Below, in pieces: positions 32,990 to 41,005 of a DNA stretch of 64,000 nucleotides (positions within the stretch are counted from its first letter, which is position 1; each line of letters begins with the position of its first letter). A program made the translations under genes and the position numbers. The DNA is taken from positions 434,001 to 498,000 of the forward strand of contig CBDCTY010000001.1 in NCBI GenBank assembly GCA_965222445.1, in the 5' to 3' direction. Under the pieces are notes generated by a model, which ran no database searches, was not told the DNA's origin, and saw nothing but the letters and a program-made list of their open reading frames with translations. This stretch comes from GCA-958296115 sp965222445. Its GTDB lineage: Bacteria; Chloroflexota; Dehalococcoidia; Lucifugimonadales; CAJWER01.

Positions 32990-34462
32990 TCATCGCCCAA
33001 GCCAGCGCTGCATAATCGAGCGGGCGGCCGGCAGCCACTCATCTCGACGTCTTTCGAAATCAAGCACGAGAAGCGCCGACCCGACAATGATGAAGGGTGT
33101 CATTGCCAGGTGATAGCGCGGTTGCACTTCGAGCAGCACGTGCGGCAAGGAAAACAAGAGTGCGGCCACTCCCAGAACCAGGAGATGGCTTGGGCGACGA
33201 ACTTCTCTGATGAGCATGGCCAGGAAGAGCAAGAATGTAAACCGGTAGACCCCGTCGAGACTGGCAAGAGCGAGGGTTCGAACCCTCAGGTTCAACTGCT
33301 CACTACGTTCCCTGCCTCCAGACGCCCAGTCGTAGAGACTATGTTCACTGCCCCAAAGCTGGGCCACCTTTTCCGACAGAGCGAACCGTGCAAACCCTAC
33401 GGGGTCGCCCGATATTCGCTCCATTGCAATCTCTCGCGCTCTTTCATTGGCCTCGTCGCGGGTCGAATGGTTCTGTCCCAGGTATCCTGCGAGTTCTAGG
33501 TCTGCAATGTTGTACCTGCCCTTGGAATCGAAATTCGTGCCGAAGAGGAGGCTCACCTCTCCCCACGGCGACGCTGTAATCCTCAATTCTGGCCCAATTG
33601 ACCAGGACATGTAACCGAAGGAGAACCATACTGCAGCAAACGCGACGACCAGGATCGCAGATAGCGCCAACGGATGACGCGAGAGCCTGGGATCGGGTAT
33701 TGCAGGAGCCTCATCGACCCTTCGGAGAAACGCGGCGTTCCCCATGCAGATTATGGCAAGACATATCACGAGAGCAAGTATCCCGGTTGCGCGTGTTAGG
33801 AACAGGCCAGCCGTCACGAACCCCATCTCCAGGTACAGGTAAGGAAACGGGCCGCTGCCGGTCAGATGTCTCGCGATCAGCCATCCACAGATTGCCGACA
33901 GGAGGAAGTACACTGACTCCGAGCTGTTCACTGGGGAGAAGACTACAAACGCGGGACACAACGCCAGGGCGAAACATACAAACCTGGCCTTCCACTCTTC
34001 GCAGAGGAGAGGGCGTATCGCCCGATAGACGAATGCTGCGCCGCCCGTCCAGGCTGCGGCGGATGCTATGTAGTTGGTTGCATAGGTAGGCCCCAGCAGC
34101 CAGTGGAATACCGCGTAGTAGGCTACGGTTGGGGGCGACTTCGTCCTGAACAGCTCGGAAAACTCGCCTGAGCTCAGTCTGGCTGCATGAACGTAGTACG
34201 GCAGGAAGTCGCTGACCGGCGCACTCTCGAGGAAGAGTCCCCAGAGAACCATGGCTGCAAAGCTCAGCGCCAGTACAGTCATGACGCCGAGGGTTCGGCT
34301 CAAAGCGTAACAGAGGGCAAGCCAGGCAACACCCACGACAATGTGCAAGGGGGCGACGTAGCCTGTCTGGATGAATGCGTTGAGGAAGTACAGGAAAGAG
34401 AGCACGGCCAGTACGCGCACGCCTGCCCTCAAGACGAACGACCGGGCTTCAGTGCTTAGCAC
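32990..34462 (-). CDS. GT-C-like integral membrane glycosyltransferase (GT39/ArnT-type)
   Basis: This 490-residue membrane protein has about 11-12 hydrophobic helices. The first extracytoplasmic loop carries ESAPVSDFLPYYVHA (near residue 79-93), in a position where lipid-phosphate-sugar-dependent GT-C enzymes hold an acidic catalytic motif. Later recognisable segments are FSPVNSSESVYFLLSAI and the C-terminal LEVQPRYHLAMTPFIIVGSALL, whose ARYH-like pattern is common in GT39/PMT-like proteins. It may transfer a sugar from a polyprenyl carrier to a surface glycan or protein. It lies just upstream of the exporter operon on the same strand. Confidence 0.7.
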   Translation of the reverse strand: MLSTEARSFVLRAGVRVLAVLSFLYFLNAFIQTGYVAPLHIVVGVAWLALCYALSRTLGVMTVLALSFAAMVLWGLFLESAPVSDFLPYYVHAARLSSGEFSELFRTKSPPTVAYYAVFHWLLGPTYATNYIASAAAWTGGAAFVYRAIRPLLCEEWKARFVCFALALCPAFVVFSPVNSSESVYFLLSAICGWLIARHLTGSGPFPYLYLEMGFVTAGLFLTRATGILALVICLAIICMGNAAFLRRVDEAPAIPDPRLSRHPLALSAILVVAFAAVWFSFGYMSWSIGPELRITASPWGEVSLLFGTNFDSKGRYNIADLELAGYLGQNHSTRDEANERAREIAMERISGDPVGFARFALSEKVAQLWGSEHSLYDWASGGRERSEQLNLRVRTLALASLDGVYRFTFLLFLAMLIREVRRPSHLLVLGVAALLFSLPHVLLEVQPRYHLAMTPFIIVGSALLVLDFERRRDEWLPAARSIMQRWLGR

Positions 34463-34607
34463 AGTACGGCATTCGCATATACGTGACAGAAGCCAGCTTG
34501 CCAGCCGGTCCCGCCTTGTTGTTCACAGATCAGCCCTCTGCATCCCACGGCGATGGTATACTTCCTAACGAGTACGATTCTCTCACAAGACGGTCAGGTC
34601 CGCTTCA

Positions 34608-35363
34608 TTGGGGGGCACGAAAGTCGGTAGGCACGCCATATGGAAGGGCCTCCTGGACGATAGGGTGCTCGGCTCGCTAATAGTCGCGTCTGTCCTACTC
34701 CCTGTCCTAGTCTGGTACGAGGGGAATGCAGTTACCGACGAGGAACAGCAACCTGGCCTCGCGTCGGACGCTAGGGCGTTGCTGGCAGTGCGCGACTCCT
34801 TTGAGGGGGGTGCGACGCTGAACTGGACCGCGGAAACTCCTATCGCAATCTGGGACGGCGTCAGGGTGGCGGGGTCGCCTAAGCGTGTGACGCGGCTGAG
34901 CCTCAAGAACCGCCCCTTGGCCGGCACAATATCCCCCAAGGTGGGAGACCTCTCCGAACTCACCCAGCTGGACCTCCGCGACAACGAACTGAGCGGCGAG
35001 ATCCCTTCGGAGCTGGGGGACCTCGCCAGCCTTACCCACATATACCTCAACAAAAATTCGCTGACCGGCACGATACCCAGCGAGCTGGGCGAGCTGACCA
35101 ACCTTACCCACCTGTACCTCCATGACAACATGCTAACCGGCACTGTACCGAGCGAGCTGGGCAGCCTTGCTGCACTGACCAACCTGTGGCTTAGGGGCAA
35201 TCGGCTTACCGGTACGATACCTCCCGAACTGGTCAATCTGTCGAACCTTGAACGCCTCCGGCTCAGCGGCAACGTCTTCGCGGGGTGCATACCCGCAAAT
35301 CTTGCGAAGGTGCCGAACACCGACATCAGCAGACTGGATCTGAAGACCTGCGGAGACTCCTGA
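34608..35363 (+). CDS. plant-type leucine-rich repeat protein
   Basis: In this 251-residue protein an N-terminal hydrophobic segment (LGSLIVASVLLPVLVWYEG) is followed by an LRRNT_2-like cap (ALLAVRDSFEGGATLNWTAE, then IWDGVRVAG). About six 24-residue repeats follow, of the plant-specific form, for example LTQLDLRDNELSGEIPSELG, LTHIYLNKNSLTGTIPSELG and LTHLYLHDNMLTGTVPSELG. The last repeat ends CIPANLAKV and DLKTCGDS, a likely disulfide-closed cap. It would be membrane-anchored outside the cell and bind a ligand or surface partner. The TTG start lacks a clear ribosome binding site. The gene next to a polysaccharide locus suggests an envelope role; this is inference. Confidence 0.85.
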   Translation: MGGTKVGRHAIWKGLLDDRVLGSLIVASVLLPVLVWYEGNAVTDEEQQPGLASDARALLAVRDSFEGGATLNWTAETPIAIWDGVRVAGSPKRVTRLSLKNRPLAGTISPKVGDLSELTQLDLRDNELSGEIPSELGDLASLTHIYLNKNSLTGTIPSELGELTNLTHLYLHDNMLTGTVPSELGSLAALTNLWLRGNRLTGTIPPELVNLSNLERLRLSGNVFAGCIPANLAKVPNTDISRLDLKTCGDS

Positions 35364-35507
35364 GCGGCGTGAACATATCCCTTTCGGTCTGTTCTCTGCC
35401 TCATCATCACGCAGCATCAAGCGGATAGCGACGATCCTTGGGCTCGACGGCAGGGGACCAGACGCGAGGAGCATCCGGCCAACGATGATTCCGGAATAGT
35501 CGCCACC

Positions 35508-36725
35508 GTGTCTTACGCCGTAGACCTGCATACTCACTCACCATACGCCCACGGCACCAGCAAGCGCCTGACTTTCGAGAACCTGGCGAGGTGGGCGCGG
35601 ATCAAGGGCATCGACCTGCTTGCCAGCGGCGACTTCACCCAGCCTGTGTGGGCCGCCGAGACCAGGGCGAAGCTGCGCGATCTGGGCGACGGCCTCTTCG
35701 AGCACGGCGGCGTGCGCTTCATCCTGGGTACGGAGGTCAACTGCAGCGCGCTCCACGCCGGGCGGCGCCGGCGGGTGCACATCCTCATCTTCGTACCGAG
35801 CATGGACGCGGCAGCGCGCGTCACCGCCGCCCTGTCCACGAGGGGCAAGCTGAAATGGGATGGGCGACCTACGCTCCACATGACGCCAAAGGAGCTGCTG
35901 GAGGTGCTGCTCGGAGTGGACGAACGATGCTTCATCATCCCCGCCCACCTGTGGACGCCCTACTTCGGCCTCTACGGCTCGAAGTCAGGCTACGACTCGC
36001 TCGACGAATGCTTCGAGGACATGGCGGGCCACGTACACGCCATCGAGACGGGGCTGTCCAGCGAGCCCGCCATGAACTGGCGCGTGCCGTCGCTGGACGG
36101 CGTATCGATCATGTCCTTCTCGGACGCCCACTCGCCCGAGAACCTGGGACGCGAGCTCACGGTGGTGTCGGGTGAGCCCAGCTACGAGGGCCTTGTAGCC
36201 GCGATAAAGGAGCAGGCCATCGACTACACCGTAGAGTTCTTCCCCGAAGAGGGCAAGTACCACAACTCAGGGCATAGGAAGTGCGGCGTCAGCATGTCGC
36301 CCCAGGATGTGGCGGCCCGCGGCCCCCAATGCCCCGCCTGCGGTCGAAAGGTCACGCTGGGGGTGCTGCACAGGGTAGAGGAGCTGGCCTGCCGGCGCGT
36401 CGAGACGCGCATGGATTCGGACGGCCTCGTCCGCGGCGAGGGCGGGCGCCCGCCCTTCAGGATGCTCGTTTCCCTCAGGCAGATTATCGCGGAGGCCCTG
36501 GGGTTTGGACCCAATACCAAGACCGTGAGCCGGGCGTACTCCGCGCTGATTGGCGCCATAGGCAGCGAGATGGATATACTGATCGACGCGCCGATAGAAG
36601 TCATCGACCGATCCGCGGGCGAGCGGGTGGCCGATGGCGTCGCCAGGGTCAGACGTGGCGAGGTGTCGATCGATCCCGGCTACGACGGCCGGTATGGCTC
36701 CGTCAGAGTATGGCCTGAAGCATAG
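35508..36725 (+). CDS. endonuclease Q family PHP-domain protein
   Basis: This 405-residue protein has a PHP metal-dependent hydrolase domain with H8-x-H10 in DLHTHSPYA, D42, E76, H91, H147, E180 and D206-x-H208 as likely three-metal ligands. It is followed by a zinc-finger-like region (C259, C275-x2-C278 with H256) and a C-terminal helical domain. This layout matches endonuclease Q, which nicks DNA 5' of deaminated bases (uracil, hypoxanthine) in Thermococcales and a few bacteria. The start is GTG at 35508. A GNAT gene follows immediately. If the match is right, the protein would provide a deaminated-base repair route; no partner gene is adjacent. Confidence 0.85.
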   Translation: MSYAVDLHTHSPYAHGTSKRLTFENLARWARIKGIDLLASGDFTQPVWAAETRAKLRDLGDGLFEHGGVRFILGTEVNCSALHAGRRRRVHILIFVPSMDAAARVTAALSTRGKLKWDGRPTLHMTPKELLEVLLGVDERCFIIPAHLWTPYFGLYGSKSGYDSLDECFEDMAGHVHAIETGLSSEPAMNWRVPSLDGVSIMSFSDAHSPENLGRELTVVSGEPSYEGLVAAIKEQAIDYTVEFFPEEGKYHNSGHRKCGVSMSPQDVAARGPQCPACGRKVTLGVLHRVEELACRRVETRMDSDGLVRGEGGRPPFRMLVSLRQIIAEALGFGPNTKTVSRAYSALIGAIGSEMDILIDAPIEVIDRSAGERVADGVARVRRGEVSIDPGYDGRYGSVRVWPEA

Positions 36726-36744
36726 TGGCCGGAGGCCAATGAGT

Positions 36745-37305
36745 ATGCCCCACATGGACATAAAGCTACTGCCGGTTACCAGGGAGGACGTGGCGCGAAT
36801 CAGCAATTGGCTACAGGACGAGGACGTGGCCGAGAGCTGGTTCGGACGCTACTCCTATGGGGACCCCGCCCACCTCGGATACCACCCCGAGGAGATGGAC
36901 GGCGTCTCCGACAAGGAATGGCAGCGCACCTTCGAGGACCCGGAGCACCGCATCCTGTCGATCTACGTCGGGGACGACCACATTGGAGAGGTGCACGTCG
37001 CGATCGAGGAGGCGCTGGGGGATGGTCAACTCTCCATACTCATAGGCGGGAAGGAGAATTGGCGCCACGGCTACGGCACCGCCGCCACACGCGCGACGAT
37101 GAGCCTTGCGTTCGGTGTATGGGGCCTCTACCGGCTCTGGGTCGATGTGCCCGAGTACAACGAACTCGCCCTGAACATGTTCAGGCACCTGGGATTCGTC
37201 CACGAGGGAACGCTGCGGAAGAGCCGGCCCCACGAGGGCTCCCGGTTCGACTCCGTCGTGATGGGCATACTGTCCACGGAGTATGAGGACAGCATATCGG
37301 GGTAG
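36745..37305 (+). CDS. GNAT-family acetyltransferase
   Basis: This ~186-residue protein is of the RimJ/RimL-like GNAT branch. The acetyl-CoA loop reads ENWRHGYGTAATRATMSLAF and the C-terminal part FRHLGFVHEGTLRKSRPHEG is typical of ribosomal-protein or spermidine acetyltransferases. It transfers an acetyl group from acetyl-CoA to an amine or protein N-terminus in the cytoplasm. GGAGG at 36731-36735 is nine bases from ATG 36745 and three from ATG 36739; the former spacing is more usual. It follows the EndoQ-type gene by about 20 bases. Confidence 0.82.
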   Translation: MPHMDIKLLPVTREDVARISNWLQDEDVAESWFGRYSYGDPAHLGYHPEEMDGVSDKEWQRTFEDPEHRILSIYVGDDHIGEVHVAIEEALGDGQLSILIGGKENWRHGYGTAATRATMSLAFGVWGLYRLWVDVPEYNELALNMFRHLGFVHEGTLRKSRPHEGSRFDSVVMGILSTEYEDSISG

Positions 37306-37367
37306 CGGCCCGCCACTGTGTTACAATCCAGGCGCCAATACGAGATCAGGGAGGTCAAGGCCCTCAA

Positions 37368-39593
37368 ATGACGTCGAACATAGTCCTCTCCAATACCGAG
37401 TACAAGACCGTAGGCAAGCGCCCGATCCGGCACGACGGCTACGACAAAGTCACCGGCAAGGCCCAGTACAGCGCCGACATCGATCTGCCCGGACTCATCC
37501 ACGGCGCAGTCCTGCGTAGCCCGCACGCACACGCGGCAATCAGGTCCATAGACACCAGCCGGGCCGAGGCCCACGCGGACGTCCGGGCGGTAGTCACCTC
37601 GAAGGACCTGCCGGACCCGAGCGGCTGGGACATCGGAGACCGGCATCTCAGCAACAAGGTCCTCGCCTCCGACAAGGTCGTGTACAAGGGCCACGCGATA
37701 GCCGCCGTCGCTGCCGCCAACGCGCACGCAGCTGAGGCAGCCCTCTTACTCATAGACGTCGAGTACGACGTGCTCCCTGCCGTCACCAGCGCCGAGGAGG
37801 CCATGGAGGACGGCGCGCCGCAGCTTCATCCCGAGTACGCCGGCAACGTCTCCGACCACACACAGCTCAAGCTGGGCGACGTGGACGCGGCCTTCGAGCA
37901 GGCGGACATCGTGGTCGAACGCGAATTCCGCACCCAGACCGTGCATCAGGGCTATATCGAGCCGCACAGCGCCACGGCCTGGTGGACGCCCGAGGGCAAG
38001 CTGACGGTATGGTGCAGCTCCCAGGGCCACTTCCAGATCGGCGAGAGCACTGCCAAGACACTGGGCATCTCTTCGTCCACGGTGAAGGTCGTGCCTATGG
38101 AGATCGGAGGGGGCTTCGGGGGCAAGACGACCATCCACCTGGAGCCGGTCGCCGCCCTACTCTCCCGCAAGACGGGCCACCCCGTGAAGATCGCGATGAG
38201 CCGCGCGGATGTCCTGGAGGCCAGCGGGCCCACGTCGGGCTCCTACATGAAGGTGAGGATGGGCGCCACGAGCGACGGCAAGCTCACGGCGGCCCAGGCG
38301 GACCTGCGGTTCGAGGCGGGGGGCTACCCCGGCTCCCCCGTCGGGGCCGCCGCCCAGTGCATGTTCTCCCCGTACGACATCGACAACGTGCTCATAGACG
38401 CATACGACGTCGTGGACAACAAGCCCAAGTCGACCGCATACCGCGCCCCGGGAGCGCCCATCGGCTCCTTCGCCGCCGAGACCATCATCGACGAGCTCGC
38501 GGAGAAGCTGTCGACAGACCCCCTCGAGCTCCGCATCATGAACGCCGCGAAGGAGGGCACACGCCGGGCCAACGGCATGGTGAACCCCGTGATCGGGGCC
38601 ATCGAGACGGCGGAGGCGGCCCTCAATCACGATCACTACTCAACACCCCTGGAAGGTCCCTACCGAGGTCGCGGCGTGGCGTCGGGATTCTGGGTCAACG
38701 GCTCCGGGCCGGCGTGCGCCACCGCGAACGTCAACTACGACGGCACTGTCAGCCTGACCATCGGCTCGGTCGACATCGGAGGGACCCGCCCCGCAGCCGC
38801 GCAGCAGTTCGCCGAGGTGCTGGGCATCCCGGTCGAAGACGTGAACCCGCACATCGGCGACACTGAGGAGATTGGCTACACGTCGATGACAGGCGGCTCC
38901 GGCGCGGCCTTCAAGACGGGCTGGGCGAGCTACGAGGCAGGCCAGGACGTGAAGCGGCAGATGATAGACCGAGCCGCGCTGCTCTGGGACCAGCCTGCCG
39001 AGGAGATCGAGCTGGCGGACGGGGTGTTCCAGCACAAGTCGGACCCCGAGCTGAGCATCGGCTTCAAGGAGCTGGCCGCCGAGCTGGCCTCCACGGGCGG
39101 CCCCGTCGTCGGCAGCGCGAATCTGGACCCGCAGGGCGCAGGCAGCGCCTTCGCCACCCATGTGGTGGACGTGGAGGTCGACGCCGAGACGGGCAAGGTC
39201 GAAATCCTCCGCTACACGGCTACCCAGGACGCCGGAAAGGCTATCCACCCCAGCTACGTCGAGGGCCAGATCCAGGGCGGCGTAGTCCAGGGCATCGGTT
39301 GGGCGCTCAACGAGGAGTATGTGATGGCCGACGACGGCAGCATGAGCAACACCAGCTTCCTCGACTACAGGATGCCGACTTCGCTCGATCTGCCGATGAT
39401 CGACACCGTCATTGTCGAGGTGGCCAACCCGAATCACCCATTCGGCGTCCGTGGCGTGGGCGAGGTGTCTATAGTCCCGCCGCTCGCGGCCGTCGCGAAT
39501 GCCGTCTACGCCGCTACGGGAGTGAGGATGACCGAGCTTCCGATGAACCCGCCGGCCATCCGCAAGGCCATCGGAGCCAACGGCAGCAGCTGA
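37368..39593 (+). CDS. molybdopterin-binding subunit of a xanthine dehydrogenase-type hydroxylase
   Basis: This 741-residue large subunit has the family entry VGKRPIRHDGYDKVTGKAQY, the GHAIAAVAA strand, the molybdenum-proximal GGGFGGKTTIHLEP, AYRAPGAP and the catalytic glutamate in GVRGVGEVSIVPP near the C-terminus. AYRAPGAP differs from the AYRCSFR loop of form I CO dehydrogenase, so CO oxidation is not indicated; an aldehyde or heterocycle is likelier. Such enzymes normally need an FAD subunit and a [2Fe-2S] subunit, and neither is encoded next to it. The protein may recruit subunits encoded elsewhere. It ends in an intergenic region with two palindromic repeats. Confidence 0.88.
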   Translation: MTSNIVLSNTEYKTVGKRPIRHDGYDKVTGKAQYSADIDLPGLIHGAVLRSPHAHAAIRSIDTSRAEAHADVRAVVTSKDLPDPSGWDIGDRHLSNKVLASDKVVYKGHAIAAVAAANAHAAEAALLLIDVEYDVLPAVTSAEEAMEDGAPQLHPEYAGNVSDHTQLKLGDVDAAFEQADIVVEREFRTQTVHQGYIEPHSATAWWTPEGKLTVWCSSQGHFQIGESTAKTLGISSSTVKVVPMEIGGGFGGKTTIHLEPVAALLSRKTGHPVKIAMSRADVLEASGPTSGSYMKVRMGATSDGKLTAAQADLRFEAGGYPGSPVGAAAQCMFSPYDIDNVLIDAYDVVDNKPKSTAYRAPGAPIGSFAAETIIDELAEKLSTDPLELRIMNAAKEGTRRANGMVNPVIGAIETAEAALNHDHYSTPLEGPYRGRGVASGFWVNGSGPACATANVNYDGTVSLTIGSVDIGGTRPAAAQQFAEVLGIPVEDVNPHIGDTEEIGYTSMTGGSGAAFKTGWASYEAGQDVKRQMIDRAALLWDQPAEEIELADGVFQHKSDPELSIGFKELAAELASTGGPVVGSANLDPQGAGSAFATHVVDVEVDAETGKVEILRYTATQDAGKAIHPSYVEGQIQGGVVQGIGWALNEEYVMADDGSMSNTSFLDYRMPTSLDLPMIDTVIVEVANPNHPFGVRGVGEVSIVPPLAAVANAVYAATGVRMTELPMNPPAIRKAIGANGSS

Positions 39594-39621
39594 CCCGCGT
39601 CAATCACCGCATCGGAAACCC

Positions 39622-39670
39622 TGCGTAACCCCCTCTCCCTCGACGGGAGAGGGTTGGGGTGAGGGTGAAA
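39622..39670 (-). repeat. 49-bp dispersed repeat, inverted relative to 4187-4235
   Basis: The reverse complement matches 4187-4235 at 45 of 49 bases. This copy begins TGCGTAACCCCCTCTCCCTC and contains the better palindrome CCCTCTCCC...GGGAGAGGG, so it can form a strong stem-loop behind the hydroxylase gene. Confidence 0.8.
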
Positions 39671-39713
39671 GGCAGGCTCCCGCAAGCTGCCTCCCTACGC
39701 CAGGCGGGGCTGG

Positions 39714-39733
39714 ATTCCGGCTTTCGCCGGAAT
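39714..39733. repeat. short perfect palindrome ATTCCGGC...GCCGGAAT
   Basis: Eight-base perfect arms around a four-base loop (TTTC). With the preceding 49-bp repeat it fills the gap between two convergent genes and could end transcription from both sides, although no T-run follows. It resembles the dispersed ATTCCS palindromes elsewhere in the window. Confidence 0.6.
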
Positions 39734-39791
39734 GGCGGGGTTATGAGAAGGTCTCTATTGGAGGAAGCTCTGGCTCGGGGCGCCTCGGGCC

Positions 39792-40868
39792 TCAGGACTC
39801 GATAACGCCACTCCTGGCTTCCCGCACCGGTTGCGGGCGGCCTGACTCGTCGCCGCCAAGCCACCGGTATGCCCGCGGATGGAGAGAGAGCGACCTGTCC
39901 TCCAGCGGCAGCGAGAGCGGCACGTTGCCCCACTTGGCGGAGTACTTCGCCGCGATCGCCACTTCGAGCGCCTGGCGCAGATCGTGGCCGGATATCGCTA
40001 GCTCGCCCCCCGTCTCCACCGCCGAGATGAATGAGCGGATGGATGTCGTCAGGTACCTGAACTCGCTCCACTCGTACGGAGCATACTGGTGGTCGACCCG
40101 GACGCGGTTGCCCGCCTCGTCGAACCCCCGGTATATCTCGGGCGGGGCCCAGTCCCACCGTACCAGTGAATCCGCGCTCCACACGTCCACACCGCGGTAG
40201 GGTGTCTCCGTGCCGAAGACGGGGCACTCTATCCCGTTGCTCAGCCTGAAGAACCCGTTTATCGCAAGACCCTCGTCCGTATCGCCGTCCAGGGCATCCT
40301 GGGGCGTCCCCCACGCGACCACCTGCTCGACTTCCGCGTCCGCCAGGAGGCGCAGCACGGAGATCTGCTGGCATCCCCCGCCCGATATCTCGAGGGCCCA
40401 TCGGTGGACGGCGGCCCCGATGATCTCGCCGAAGTCGCCGCGCCTGATCATCGCGGCGGCCTCCTGCACCTCGCTCATGGCCCGCTGGAGATTGCCGCCC
40501 GCGTAGACGATGCCGCGCGACTCGCACACCTCAACCATGCGGTCGGCGTCCGCAAGTACGGCCGCAATGGGCTTGTCGGTCGAGACGCCCTTGACGCCCG
40601 CCTCCGCGCAGGCTATGACCGCATCCCTGTAGTACTTGGTGGGCGTGACGATGGCGGCGAGGTCCGGCACCTCGTCCCTGAGCAGCGACTCGTAGTCGGG
40701 GTAGAGCGCCTTCACGCCGAAACGCTCCCCGACTGCCGCCCGGCGGTCGGGATTGTGCTCGGCGATGGCAACTACCTCGGTGTCAGGGTACGTCGAGTAG
40801 GCCTCGGCGTAGTGCTGTCCAAGCCTGCCGCACCCGATGATGGCAACCCGATGGATATTGTTCGTCAT
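39792..40868 (-). CDS. Gfo/Idh/MocA-family oxidoreductase
   Basis: This 358-residue NAD(P)-dependent oxidoreductase has an N-terminal Rossmann motif GCGRLGQHYAEA at 12-23, then the VSTDKPIA segment in the position of the family EKP motif (here DKP). A C-terminal alpha/beta substrate domain follows. It oxidises or reduces a sugar, inositol or related polyol; the exact substrate cannot be read. It is a single gene on the minus strand between the hydroxylase (convergent) and the oligopeptidase B gene (same strand, 137 bases upstream). Confidence 0.87.
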   Translation of the reverse strand: MTNNIHRVAIIGCGRLGQHYAEAYSTYPDTEVVAIAEHNPDRRAAVGERFGVKALYPDYESLLRDEVPDLAAIVTPTKYYRDAVIACAEAGVKGVSTDKPIAAVLADADRMVEVCESRGIVYAGGNLQRAMSEVQEAAAMIRRGDFGEIIGAAVHRWALEISGGGCQQISVLRLLADAEVEQVVAWGTPQDALDGDTDEGLAINGFFRLSNGIECPVFGTETPYRGVDVWSADSLVRWDWAPPEIYRGFDEAGNRVRVDHQYAPYEWSEFRYLTTSIRSFISAVETGGELAISGHDLRQALEVAIAAKYSAKWGNVPLSLPLEDRSLSLHPRAYRWLGGDESGRPQPVREARSGVIES

Positions 40869-41005
40869 GTCGACTCCTTATCTACAAGTGCTCTGAAACA
40901 GCTCGCTCAAGTCTACCGCCTAGTCCGGCAAGCGGAAGGCACTTGCCTGCCAGATCAGGGGACTGCATTATATGGGATAGCGGCGAGGGGGTCTCCAGTC
41001 GACGG

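Noticed and set aside
37368..39593. Aerobic CO dehydrogenase large subunit
   Set aside because: The active-site loop reads AYRAPGAP and not AYRCSFR, and the small and medium subunit genes are missing.
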